From the NCBI RefSeq assembly GCF_014647915.1, contig NZ_BMQC01000001.1, forward strand, positions 248,001 through 312,000: a stretch of DNA of 64,000 nucleotides, read 5' to 3'. The notes below the pieces were generated by a model that saw only the letters and a program-made list of their open reading frames with translations, was not told where the DNA came from and did no database searches. Below are positions 1 to 7,277 of this stretch, piece after piece; within the stretch, counting starts at the first letter, position 1, and every line of letters begins with the position of its first letter. The stretch comes from Pilimelia terevasa. Its GTDB lineage: Bacteria; Actinomycetota; Actinomycetes; Mycobacteriales; Micromonosporaceae. A program made the translations under genes and the position numbers.

Positions 1-451
1 GGACGACCCTGAGGTTCCGCAGGAGCTTCGTGTCTTGCTCTAACATGCGGACGATTCCCGATAGCCATTCAGCGTCCACCTGGGAGCTGACCCGATGGTC
101 GCTGCCCCATCGCACAGCGCTGGTCGAGGACAGCGTCACCGGTGCGACGCCGGCGAACAGCCCGAAGGGCGTGGCGCGGCTGTTCATACGCAGCACGTAC
201 TGCGAAACGGACCTGACCATGCGAGTCCTTTGCCGGACGGTCAGGTCATACCCGCTCTGGACGGCGCGCACTCGTTCAGCGAGGGCAGGGCTGGCGACCT
301 CTACGGCGTCCGCGACCTGGCTGTCACCCCACACCTTGCCCAGCCACACTCGAAATCCGACCAAGTCGTCTGCCTTAGGAACTGTCGGCAGCGGGTAACC
401 GCCGGATAGAACTGCGGCGCGCAGCATCACCGCGTTCGAGTGCATATACAT
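1..451 (-). CDS. Lantibiotic dehydratase (LanB), N-terminal part, runs off the left edge
   Basis: Reading the minus strand from ATG at 451 gives 150 open codons to the window edge. Residues 91-101 read SRATPFGLFAG, preceded by a Q-Y-V-L-R-M-N stretch; this is the conserved N-terminal signature of class I lantibiotic dehydratases. The family activates Ser/Thr of the precursor by tRNA-dependent glutamylation and then eliminates to dehydroamino acids (established knowledge). The start is chosen because GAGGTG lies 5 nt upstream; a GTG at 459 is in another frame. The gene lies 95 bp downstream of the FxLD precursor on the same strand, behind a hairpin. Only about a seventh of a usual LanB is visible, so activity and any fused elimination domain cannot be judged. 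Confidence 0.88.
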   Translation of the reverse strand, partial: MYMHSNAVMLRAAVLSGGYPLPTVPKADDLVGFRVWLGKVWGDSQVADAVEVASPALAERVRAVQSGYDLTVRQRTRMVRSVSQYVLRMNSRATPFGLFAGVAPVTLSSTSAVRWGSDHRVSSQVDAEWLSGIVRMLEQDTKLLRNLRVV

Positions 452-479
452 TCCGTCACCTCATTCCCTTGAAAATGAG

Positions 480-527
480 CCGGTCCCGGACTCGGCGGTT
501 TGGGGACCACGCCGAACCCGGGACCGG
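480..527 (-). terminator. Hairpin between precursor and LanB, probable partial terminator
   Basis: A perfect 10-bp stem (480-489 with 518-527, CCGGTCCCGG/CCGGGACCGG) encloses a second 6-bp stem (492-497 with 510-515). On the minus strand it lies 18 nt after the precursor stop and is followed by CTCATTTTC, a short T-run, before the LanB ribosome binding site. RiPP operons often carry such a hairpin so that more precursor than enzyme mRNA is made; that role here is inferred. Confidence 0.6.
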
Positions 528-545
528 AGCTGTTAGGTCGAAGGG

Positions 546-710
546 TCAGCCGACCTTGCCGCCACCCGACGCGCAGGCGCTCGGACAGGTGCTACCGCAG
601 TTATCACTGGTGTCCCGCATGAGTGCCGCAACGAACGGAGCTCCGTTGACGACGTTGATGTCGAGCTCGAAGTCCGACGCGACGAGACCTTCGTGTTTAA
701 GATTGATCAT
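546..710 (-). CDS. FxLD-family lanthipeptide precursor peptide, 54 aa
   Basis: The ATG at 710 has AAAGGAA a few bases upstream and opens a 54-residue peptide. Residues 14-17 are FELD within DFELDINVV, the leader motif that names the FxLD family. The C-terminal core has three cysteines (38, 42, 46) among Ser/Thr residues (T34, S35, S40, T41, S44, S48), arranged as NCGSTCPSAC, and ends in a Gly-rich tail GGGKVG. Family knowledge: LanB dehydrates Ser/Thr and a LanC-type cyclase forms (methyl)lanthionine to Cys; no cyclase is visible in the window. It lies directly downstream of the FxLD methyltransferase and upstream of LanB. Asp33 and Asp36 are candidate substrates for the methyltransferase (inference). 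The leader cleavage site cannot be set from sequence. Confidence 0.88.
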   Translation of the reverse strand: MINLKHEGLVASDFELDINVVNGAPFVAALMRDTSDNCGSTCPSACASGGGKVG

Positions 711-747
711 GTTGTTTCCTTTCGAGGGATACTTCCACCCAGCCCGT

Positions 748-1941
748 TCAAGACCAGGAGACTGTGATCCGGACGTGCTTCTTGTCGACCACGAGCCCGT
801 CGGGGAGCTGCTCGTCCGCCGTGCCGACGGGGTAAGCGGAGATGTGTGGAGTCGACCCGTACCGGTAACCGGAATTCCAAGCACAAACCTGAGCGGCGAC
901 CTGCGTGGCCAACTTCTCCCCATCTGGGCCGTGACCGATCGCACCGAACTCGAACGTGTCGTCCTCCGACGCCGGCCGCAGCGTGAGGTACGCGAACGAG
1001 CCACCGTCGAACACCGCAGAGGCACCCCACGGCAGCGCGGGCGTGACAACCTTCGCCTCGATCGCCGGACGCTGCACATGCAACCGGCAGAAGCCCGGCA
1101 ACGCAGTCGCCAGCCACAGGTCCAGGCCGTCGAACGGCTCCTGCGAGCCGACGGTCACCCCGGACCACACCGTTGTCGGCGGTTCGCTCATCGCCGCGCG
1201 CAGCGCGTCACGGTCGAACGGCTTGTCGTCCACCCGCAGGCCGACATCCTCACCGTGCAACAGGACCAGGTCCTCCTTGCGCTCACTGGCGCCCTGCATT
1301 CGCACGAAACCGCACAGCTCAACCGACCGGGACACCAACCGATCGCCGTCGCGCTCGAAGACCACTGAGCGAGTCAGGCCGCTGATCCGCACAGGGACGA
1401 TGATCCGCCCGCCGAGCGCTAGCTGTTCAGTCCACGCCGGTGGGATGTCCCACGCGCCGGCAGTGACGATGATCCGGTCGTAGGGCGCGTACCGCGCCAC
1501 ACCGAACTCGCCGTCGCCCTGCTCGACGTTGACGTTGGTGTAGCCGGCCGCCGCCAGGCAGTCGCGGGCACGGTCCACCACATCCTGATCGATGTCGATC
1601 GTGGTCACCTCGCCACCCGGGCCGACCAGCTCGCTGATCAAACTGGCGTTGTAGCCACCGGACCCGATCTCCAGCACGCGCATGTCGGGCTCGATCTCCG
1701 CCTGCTCCAGCATCAGGGCGATGATGTTTGGTGCCGACACGGAGCTGATCACGACGCCATCGTCATCACGCTTGGTCGCCACGATGGCGTCTGCGTAGGC
1801 GTCGTCCAGACTTGCGTCAGGGGTGAAGAGATGGCGGGGCACAGCGGCGAAGGCAGCGGCCACCCGATCGGTGCGAATGATGCCCTTACCCCGCAGCGAG
1901 TGAACGAGAGCAGTGCGAAGATCATCGGCTTCGTGGGTCAA
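748..1941 (-). CDS. FxLD-system methyltransferase (PCMT-like)
   Basis: 397 residues starting at TTG 1941, chosen because AGGAGG lies 5 nt upstream; the reading frame stays open further upstream but without a good ribosome binding site. The N-terminal half (residues about 10-200) is a protein-L-isoaspartate O-methyltransferase fold: SAM motif VLEIGSGGYN at 89-98 and the acidic VTTIDID strand after it. The C-terminal 190 residues form an extra domain seen in lanthipeptide-associated members. Relatives such as OlvSA methylate an Asp of the cyclised peptide so that it rearranges to isoaspartate or aspartimide (established); that this enzyme does so is inferred from context. It is 37 bp from the precursor gene and its start overlaps the small ORF upstream by 20 bp, indicating one operon. 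Confidence 0.85.
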   Translation of the reverse strand: MTHEADDLRTALVHSLRGKGIIRTDRVAAAFAAVPRHLFTPDASLDDAYADAIVATKRDDDGVVISSVSAPNIIALMLEQAEIEPDMRVLEIGSGGYNASLISELVGPGGEVTTIDIDQDVVDRARDCLAAAGYTNVNVEQGDGEFGVARYAPYDRIIVTAGAWDIPPAWTEQLALGGRIIVPVRISGLTRSVVFERDGDRLVSRSVELCGFVRMQGASERKEDLVLLHGEDVGLRVDDKPFDRDALRAAMSEPPTTVWSGVTVGSQEPFDGLDLWLATALPGFCRLHVQRPAIEAKVVTPALPWGASAVFDGGSFAYLTLRPASEDDTFEFGAIGHGPDGEKLATQVAAQVCAWNSGYRYGSTPHISAYPVGTADEQLPDGLVVDKKHVRITVSWS

Positions 1942-2176
1942 GGTGACCTCCTGGGTTGTGGGGGAGCGAAACGCCCAGCCGCATCGGCTGGGCGGTGCCG
2001 GGCGCCAAGTGTGCCGCGAAGTGTTCGCGTCTTGTGAACAGGTTCGCCGCCTCACAGCACGGTGTTTCCCGGCCGCAGGCGCAGCACGCGCCGCCGCCCG
2101 GCATGTGCCTGGCGAGCGCTTCTTCGGCGAGCCTGACCTGTTCAACAGCGAACGCTTGAAACTCGTGTTGACTCAT
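1922..2176 (-). CDS. Small cysteine-motif protein, unknown function
   Basis: 84 residues from ATG 2176 (GAGG 8 nt upstream; another in-frame ATG lies at 2182 but too close to the Shine-Dalgarno). An alpha-helical N-terminus (HEFQAFAVEQVRLAEEALAR) precedes CCACGRETPCCEAANLF, a CxxC...PC pattern that recurs in the two neighbouring small ORFs and could bind a metal. I do not recognise a named family. Its end overlaps the methyltransferase start by 20 bp, so the two are probably translationally coupled. Confidence 0.55.
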   Translation of the reverse strand: MSQHEFQAFAVEQVRLAEEALARHMPGGGACCACGRETPCCEAANLFTRREHFAAHLAPGTAQPMRLGVSLPHNPGGHLDPRSR

Positions 2177-2186
2177 CGGCATGACC

Positions 2187-2486
2187 TCATCGCCACTCGC
2201 GGTCGGCGTGGTTCGCGCTGGTCATCGGCAAGCTGAGGCGTATCGTCCTGGAGTCCTCTGGAGGACGATGGGGTGTCCCGTGGCTAGGAGCGCCGCAAGC
2301 ACCGAGCCGCGCCAGGGCGCGTTTGAGGGTCTCCGCATGGGAGCAGGGGAGCTCGCGTTCACAACGGCAGACGCCCCTGTAGGGGTCCTCTCCATGAGCC
2401 AGCAGCATCGCCATCACCTCGCCGATCTTGTGCTCAGCGGGGTGGCACACGCGCGCGACGCCGCGCACGGTGGCGGTCACGACCAC
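2187..2486 (-). CDS. Small cysteine-motif protein, unknown function
   Basis: 99 residues from GTG 2486. A helical start (HKIGEVMAMLLAHGEDP) leads to GVCRCERELPCSHAETLKRAL, again a CxC...PC motif followed by a helix. The C-terminal 35 residues are low in features. The start overlaps the end of the preceding gene by 10 bp and the stop lies 10 bp before the next gene start, so it is the middle member of a tightly packed trio. There is no strong ribosome binding site, which fits coupling. Function unknown; a spurious frame is possible but the shared motif argues against it. Confidence 0.5.
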   Translation of the reverse strand: MVVTATVRGVARVCHPAEHKIGEVMAMLLAHGEDPYRGVCRCERELPCSHAETLKRALARLGACGAPSHGTPHRPPEDSRTIRLSLPMTSANHADREWR

Positions 2487-2785
2487 GGCCCGGTGCGGCG
2501 ATCGAGTGCGAGGACGGCGTCGTCCGTCCAGCCAGCCTCGACGAGCACGTCAGTGGCCCAGATGCGAGTTCGGCAGGGATATGGCTCGCGGCAGCTCAGG
2601 CACAAGCGGCCCTGGGGCCACTCGATCGGACAGTGCTGACGGACGGCGCGCTCGGCAAGCGGTACCTCGTGGGCGGGTCCCGTGTTGGGAGCATCGCATG
2701 TCTGCAACCTCACCCCTCGCCCTCCAATCGCTGATGGTTGAGCACCCTGGTCTGGAATCAGCCTCACTGCGTGACGCAGCCTCAC
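2477..2785 (-). CDS. Small cysteine-motif protein, first gene of the lanthipeptide operon
   Basis: Up to 102 residues from position 2785; the true start may be internal, since the first 35 residues are featureless. The core reads QHCPIEWPQGRLCLSCREPY followed by PCRTR, a CxxC...PC motif like that of the next two genes, then a predicted helix (IWATDVLVEAGW). Short proteins with such C-x-x-C/P-C segments are frequent in actinomycetes beside regulators, without known role. It faces the HTH regulator at 2948 across a 160-bp divergent region that should hold the operon promoter. Confidence 0.5.
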   Translation of the reverse strand: MRLRHAVRLIPDQGAQPSAIGGRGVRLQTCDAPNTGPAHEVPLAERAVRQHCPIEWPQGRLCLSCREPYPCRTRIWATDVLVEAGWTDDAVLALDRRTGPWS

Positions 2786-2947
2786 GAAGCGGAAGGCAAG
2801 TCGTGCTGGGCGTTGGATCTATCGTCGCCAGTTCGCAAGATCAGCTCCATGACGGCCAGATGCCGTTCGCTGGCCGTCGGGATGCCGTATCGGCGAAGAC
2901 GAGCAGGAACCGTCGCCGATGGACCAGTGGCCGCCTATCGTGGCGGA

Positions 2948-4252
2948 ATGGAACGGCCGCGACCACGCACACGGCTTGAGGACCTCGTCCGACGTAGCCA
3001 GCGGACCATTGAAGAGAACTGCACGATGTTCAACCGCACGGCTGAGCAGATGGGCGAGCGTGCGTCACTGTCTCCGCGGCAGCTCAGCCGTTGGATGACC
3101 GGTGAGGTGTCCACCGCCCGTCCTGTGATGCGGCGGGTCGCCGAGCGGCATTGGGGTATGCCGTTCTCAGCCTTGATCGCCGACCCGTGCCTCGGCACGG
3201 CGGAGATCTCGACTTTGCCGGTCACTGGACTGGCCGTGCCGGACGCATTGGAGGCAGCGATCACGATGGCAGCACATGAGAGTGCCCGGCACGCTGCGAC
3301 GGCAGGCGGCGCTGTGGACGAGGTCAGCATCGAGCAGGTTCACGCCGACATCCGTCGTCTCGCGGCGCGGTTCGCTGAGACACCACCGATCCACGTGTTG
3401 GCCGCCGCACGGCTGGCCCGCGACAGCGCATACCGGCTACTGGAACGCACCCGCCGTCCTGCGCAGACCTCGGACCTCTATCTAGCTGCTGGCCAGGCGT
3501 GCGGGCTCATGGCGTCGGCCTCGTTCGACCTTGGAATCTGGGAGGCCGCCGAAGACCAGGCGCGGGCTGCCCACACCTACGCGGACCTTGTCGACCATGC
3601 AGGACTTCGCGCCTGGTCGCGGGGAACCCAGGCGTTAATCGCCTACTGGACTGACCAGCCTCGCCGTGCGGTCGACCTCGTGGAGGCTGGCCTGGACTAC
3701 GCCACGCCGGGAGCCAGCGCGGCGAGGCTTCACGGAATCCGTGCCCGCGCCTGGTCTCACCTCGGTGACCGACGGGAAGTCACCAGCTCCCTCCGGGCCG
3801 CCGACACCGAGATCGACAGCGCGCCGACAGGCGAATGCGTGGACGACCTGAGCGGCGATTTCGGCTGGGGGCGCAGCCTCCACGAAGCGTGCGCCGCCAC
3901 CTCGCTGCTGCGCATCGGCGACTTCGGGGCCGCCGCCGCGCGCTCGACCACCGCGCTAGACGCCATCCCCGATGATCCGTACGCCACCCTCGTCCCCGAA
4001 CGAGCACACATCGATATCGCCCTGGGGCGGCTCGGCACCGGCCACCTTGACGCAACCATCGATGCACTGGAGCCTGTCTGGGGCACGCCCATACCGCATC
4101 GGCGGCAGGCACTCACCGGCCGCCTAACCGACCTCGCCCGGACGCTCACCACGTCGCCCGTTGCCGGCGAACGGCCTGCCATCGATCTGCGAGACCGCAT
4201 CGAGATATTCAACGCCGAGGCGAGCCAGATACGGGCGCTAACCGCGTCCTGA
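2948..4252 (+). CDS. HTH-domain regulator with helical-repeat C-terminus
   Basis: 434 residues from ATG 2948 (GGCGGA upstream; weak). An N-terminal XRE-like helix-turn-helix is seen at about residues 12-65, with the recognition segment LSPRQLSRWMTGE. The remaining 350 residues are Ala/Leu-rich paired helices of tetratricopeptide type, as in actinobacterial regulators that read a peptide or small-molecule signal. It is divergent from the lanthipeptide operon, so it is a candidate pathway regulator (inference). Its 3' end overlaps the convergent epimerase gene by 15 bp. No operator could be picked out in the 160-bp divergent region. Confidence 0.72.
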   Translation: MERPRPRTRLEDLVRRSQRTIEENCTMFNRTAEQMGERASLSPRQLSRWMTGEVSTARPVMRRVAERHWGMPFSALIADPCLGTAEISTLPVTGLAVPDALEAAITMAAHESARHAATAGGAVDEVSIEQVHADIRRLAARFAETPPIHVLAAARLARDSAYRLLERTRRPAQTSDLYLAAGQACGLMASASFDLGIWEAAEDQARAAHTYADLVDHAGLRAWSRGTQALIAYWTDQPRRAVDLVEAGLDYATPGASAARLHGIRARAWSHLGDRREVTSSLRAADTEIDSAPTGECVDDLSGDFGWGRSLHEACAATSLLRIGDFGAAAARSTTALDAIPDDPYATLVPERAHIDIALGRLGTGHLDATIDALEPVWGTPIPHRRQALTGRLTDLARTLTTSPVAGERPAIDLRDRIEIFNAEASQIRALTAS

Positions 4253-5269
4253 CAACACGGCGGCGTCCCACCGACGCAGCAGCTCCTGTTCATGTGCCGC
4301 ATTCAGGCCATGCTCAGCTTGGCGTGGATGCGGCACCGGGGGCTGCTCCTGAGCGGCTGACCAGGCGTCCAGCACCGTTACGGCTAGAGGCCGGCAGTGG
4401 AAGCCAGCCACCGCCGCTTGGCCGCCGTCGACGCACCATGTCCCGGCGGCCGTACGCCATAGTGGGATCTCGGTCCACTGCCCGACCCCTTGCTCCGTGA
4501 GCCATCGCGGATCGACCCATACCAGGTCAGCAGTCCCGCCCGTGGCGCTCAGGCAGGCGTTGACAAGGTCACGGTAGGTCGCGAATCCCTCCGGCGCGGT
4601 CAGGTTGTACGTCGCGCCGTCGTCGGCCTCGACCCTGTCGAGGATGAACGCACTCACATCCCTCACATCCACCGGTTGGATCGGCTGCTGCGGTGGGCCA
4701 GGTACGAGCCACCGCCCGCCACGCTTGGCGCGGGCAAGTAGCGTGCTCATCCGTCCTACGTACTCACCCGGACCCAAGATCACTCCGGGGCGCACGATCA
4801 ATGACCCAGCCTCAGCGCGCCGCGCCGCCAGCTCGCAACCGGCCTTTAGCACGCCATATTGAAACCGCTCCGGCATGTCCTTGATGTCGTCGTCGGTCTC
4901 CCGGATGTCAGCGCGCGAGGGCCACACCGCCGACTGTTCGTTGACGGGCTTCTCCGGCCAGTCCCGGTATGCCGAGACTGTCGAGACCAGGGCGTACCGC
5001 CCGGCGGCCGAGCCGAGCGCCGTCAGCACCCGGGACACGTCTGCTGGCTCGTACGCGCTGGTGTCGATCGTCGCGTCCCACGGACCGTACCCGGCCAGGG
5101 CCTTGAGGTCGTCCTGGCGAGTCCGGTCACCCGTAACCCGAGCCGCGCCGGGTACCGGCATCCCGCTTCGTCCACGGTTGAACAAGGTGACCTCCCAGCC
5201 GCGAGCGAGCGCGTCCGAGGCCAGCGTGCGGCCGAGGAACCATCCCCCACCGAGAATCAGTATCCGCAT
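4238..5269 (-). CDS. NAD-dependent epimerase/dehydratase (extended SDR)
   Basis: 343 residues. A Rossmann start MRILILGGGWFLGRTLA gives the nucleotide-binding GxGxxG-like motif at residues 7-13; the catalytic Tyr-Lys pair is Y138/K142 in FQYGVLK, with Ser96/Ser99 in STVS before it. A conserved RPGVILGPGEYVGR segment follows, typical of atypical/extended SDRs related to isoflavone reductase and nucleoside-sugar epimerases. The substrate cannot be told. It is followed at 74 bp (upstream on this strand) by the M20 peptidase, so the two may be co-transcribed. A role in lanthipeptide tailoring is possible but unsupported. Confidence 0.75.
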   Translation of the reverse strand: MRILILGGGWFLGRTLASDALARGWEVTLFNRGRSGMPVPGAARVTGDRTRQDDLKALAGYGPWDATIDTSAYEPADVSRVLTALGSAAGRYALVSTVSAYRDWPEKPVNEQSAVWPSRADIRETDDDIKDMPERFQYGVLKAGCELAARRAEAGSLIVRPGVILGPGEYVGRMSTLLARAKRGGRWLVPGPPQQPIQPVDVRDVSAFILDRVEADDGATYNLTAPEGFATYRDLVNACLSATGGTADLVWVDPRWLTEQGVGQWTEIPLWRTAAGTWCVDGGQAAVAGFHCRPLAVTVLDAWSAAQEQPPVPHPRQAEHGLNAAHEQELLRRWDAAVLSGRG

Positions 5270-5343
5270 GGCCCGATCCTGCCCAACGCAAGCGGCGCAA
5301 GGGAAGCTGGGACGGTCACCGCAATGTCGGCATCAAGGGGCGG

Positions 5344-6468
5344 TTAGCGGCTGCACAGTCGATCGACCAGGGCGGCGAGGAGTGCCGCGCGTTCTGGCAT
5401 GGCGTTGACGTCAACCCACTCGCTGCGTGCGTGCGGGTGCCCGCCCACAGCGCCCAACCCGTCGAGGGTTGCCACGCCGAGCGCGGCCGTGATGTTGCCG
5501 TCGGACCCACCGCCCGATGACACCCCATCCGGCGGCGCAAGCCCTACGTCTCGGGCCGCATCCTGTGCAACCTGGAGCAGTGGCAGAGCGACCGCCCGCT
5601 CAAGCGGGTATCGGTTGACGCCGCCATCAACGGTTAGCTCGGCGCCAGCGAGCCGTGGGCGAACCAGCCGGATCGCGGCGTCTACCCGGTCCAGTTCCTC
5701 GCCGGTCCAACTGCGCACGTCGACATGAATCACCGCACTGGCCGGCACCGTATTCGTCGTCGTACCCGCCGCCAAAACGGTCGGAGTCACTGATGTGCCC
5801 GCCTGCGGCGCCGCCAAGGCTTGCGACGCCAGGACTTGATGAGCCAGCTCCACCCCGGCGTTCACACCTAGCTCCGGCTCAAGGCCGGCGTGCGCGGCGC
5901 GGCCCACGATGCTGAGCCGGTAGCCCGCCGTGCCCTTGCGGGCTACCTTTACCGCCCCGCCGTCGGCGCTCGGCTCGCATACCAGCACAGCGCCGACTCG
6001 ACGCGCCTCCTCCTCGATCAAGTCGCGGGACGTGGCTGAGCCGGTCTCCTCATCGCAGGTCAGTAGCACACTGACTCGCTGACGGTCCCTGAGGAGTTCC
6101 ACCGCCGTAAGCATCTGGACGATGCCGGCCTTCATGTCGAACACTCCAGGCCCGCTCGCCACCCCATCGGCTACCGACATCGGCCAGTCCACCACCGTGC
6201 CCAGCGGCCACACCGTGTCGAAGTGCCCCAGCAACAGCACGGCCGGATCAGGGGCGCGCCACAGCAGATGCGGATCGTTCCCTCGCACCACCCTTCGAAC
6301 GGAGCGGTCGAGTGCCGCCTCACCCCACTCCGCCAGGAGGCCGGCGCATCGTTCCAATGCCGCGACCTCGCCGGAGGGCGACTCGCATGTTACGAGCTCG
6401 AACAACCTGTCGACCATGACCGAGGCTCGTTGCTGAGCCTGTTGGCGTAGAACCTCCCGGCGCACCAC
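5344..6468 (-). CDS. M20-family metallopeptidase (carboxypeptidase G2-like)
   Basis: 374 residues from GTG 6468 (AAGGA 7 nt upstream). Zinc-site motifs of clan MH are intact: GHFDTVWP (H82, D84), GPGVFDMKAG (bridging Asp111) and catalytic DEETGS (E140/E141). A dimerisation (lid) domain lies at about residues 185-290, and GGGSDGNITAALGVATLDGLG and HARSEWV at the end supply the last ligands. The layout matches carboxypeptidase G2/CPS-type exopeptidases that remove C-terminal residues or deacylate amino acids. No signal peptide, so cytosolic. Same strand as the epimerase gene. Substrate unknown; family assignment is secure. Confidence 0.85.
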   Translation of the reverse strand: MVRREVLRQQAQQRASVMVDRLFELVTCESPSGEVAALERCAGLLAEWGEAALDRSVRRVVRGNDPHLLWRAPDPAVLLLGHFDTVWPLGTVVDWPMSVADGVASGPGVFDMKAGIVQMLTAVELLRDRQRVSVLLTCDEETGSATSRDLIEEEARRVGAVLVCEPSADGGAVKVARKGTAGYRLSIVGRAAHAGLEPELGVNAGVELAHQVLASQALAAPQAGTSVTPTVLAAGTTTNTVPASAVIHVDVRSWTGEELDRVDAAIRLVRPRLAGAELTVDGGVNRYPLERAVALPLLQVAQDAARDVGLAPPDGVSSGGGSDGNITAALGVATLDGLGAVGGHPHARSEWVDVNAMPERAALLAALVDRLCSR

Positions 6469-6641
6469 CCCGCGATCCTTTCATTCCCGTCAACAGCGAA
6501 GCGACCTGGTGGCGGGGTCGCGTTGCCTTCGACCGCCATATGACCAGGTCAGGGGGCAGTTCATGACGCCACCTTGGCGTCAGCGGCAGGAACATGTCGC
6601 CTGGCGGTCGACTCGCTGACGCCGGCAGGTAGGAAGGACGG

Positions 6642-6938
6642 ATGCTGGAGCCTGACGAGTTGACCTTGAAGATCGCCCGACACCTGGAAATCGACTTCCA
6701 GTACGTGAAGCGCTTCGAGTCCTGGGATAGCGCCGGCATCGCGCAAGCCCGTGCGGCCGGTCGGGCGGCGGGCCGGCTTCTTGGTCGCAAGGTCTTGACG
6801 GTTCAGTCAGAGCCCGACGAGGAGGGCCGCGTCAACGTGGTCGTTGTGGTCCGAGAGGTGGACGGGGAGGATCGGCAGCGGATGGAGGAGCGGAGCCGCC
6901 TGATCCTCGAACACCTGTGGCAGGACCCGCCTGACTGA
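6642..6938 (+). CDS. Conserved hypothetical protein, 98 aa
   Basis: ATG 6642 is preceded by GGAAGGA. The N-terminal half reads LTLKIARHLEIDFQYVKRFE followed by a helical Ala/Gly-rich stretch; the second half is a beta-rich VNVVVVVREV plus a helix rich in Glu/Arg. No membrane segment or signal peptide. It is the last gene before the tRNA-Tyr remnant and is divergent from the M20 peptidase. I do not recognise its function. Confidence 0.6.
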   Translation: MLEPDELTLKIARHLEIDFQYVKRFESWDSAGIAQARAAGRAAGRLLGRKVLTVQSEPDEEGRVNVVVVVREVDGEDRQRMEERSRLILEHLWQDPPD

Positions 6939-7007
6939 TCCAAGACCCGGCTCTGTCCGCGTCGGGCGCTACTGGGGCGTTTTGCCTGGTCACAGCCTCG
7001 CCCCAAC

Positions 7008-7063
7008 CGGACTGTAAATCCGTCGCGAAAGCTACAGAGGTTCGAATCCTCTACCCGCCACCA
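7008..7063 (+). pseudogene. tRNA-Tyr 3' fragment (5' half missing), probable integration scar
   Basis: The stretch contains a Tyr anticodon loop (CTGTAAA), the 3' side of the anticodon stem, a short variable-arm stem, a T-arm (AGAGG-TTCGAAT-CCTCT), the 3' acceptor strand ACCCGCC at 7053-7059, discriminator A and encoded CCA. The expected 5' acceptor strand (GGCGGGT) and D-arm are not found upstream, where the sequence is unrelated. So only the 3' part from the anticodon stem is present. tRNA 3' halves left like this are typical of attachment sites of integrative elements; S. coelicolor SLP1 is known to use a tRNA-Tyr gene. Confidence 0.8.
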
Positions 7064-7074
7064 CCAGCACAGAG

Positions 7075-7111
7075 CGCCTCTACCTGCTGAAACAGCCGGT
7101 GGGGGCGTTTT
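7075..7111 (+). terminator. Intrinsic terminator of the former tRNA-Tyr gene
   Basis: A 10-bp stem (7075-7084 with 7098-7107, with G-T pairs) is capped by a second stem GCTG-AAA-CAGC (7086-7096) and followed by TTTT at 7108-7111. It lies 11 nt after the encoded CCA, where a tRNA terminator is expected. Confidence 0.75.
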
Positions 7112-7277
7112 GTCGTACGCCTCTGATTCCATCCGTGAGCGGTCCTCGGCCGCCGGCTGCGTCGCTACCATGTCGGAGCGCCGGGTGGCTGAGACCACGG
7201 CGGGGGCCCGGGAACCGGCGATCACCCGGGTGCAGTGCACGGCGCCTGTGCAGCCAGCCGGCGACGGGACGGAAACC

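Noticed and set aside
469-1368. Plus-strand frame across the lanthipeptide precursor and methyltransferase
   Set aside because: Arg/Pro-rich composition without motifs; the minus strand holds recognisable proteins with ribosome binding sites.
6974-7112. 11-bp direct repeat GGGGCGTTTTG at 6974-6984 and 7102-7112 as an att core
   Set aside because: The second copy is part of a terminator hairpin with T-run, and the tRNA fragment itself is the better att candidate.
7110-7277. Upstream extension of the DUF1232 gene to an ATG at 7110
   Set aside because: It would start in the tRNA terminator, and the added 56 residues have no family support; ATG 7278 has a better ribosome binding site.
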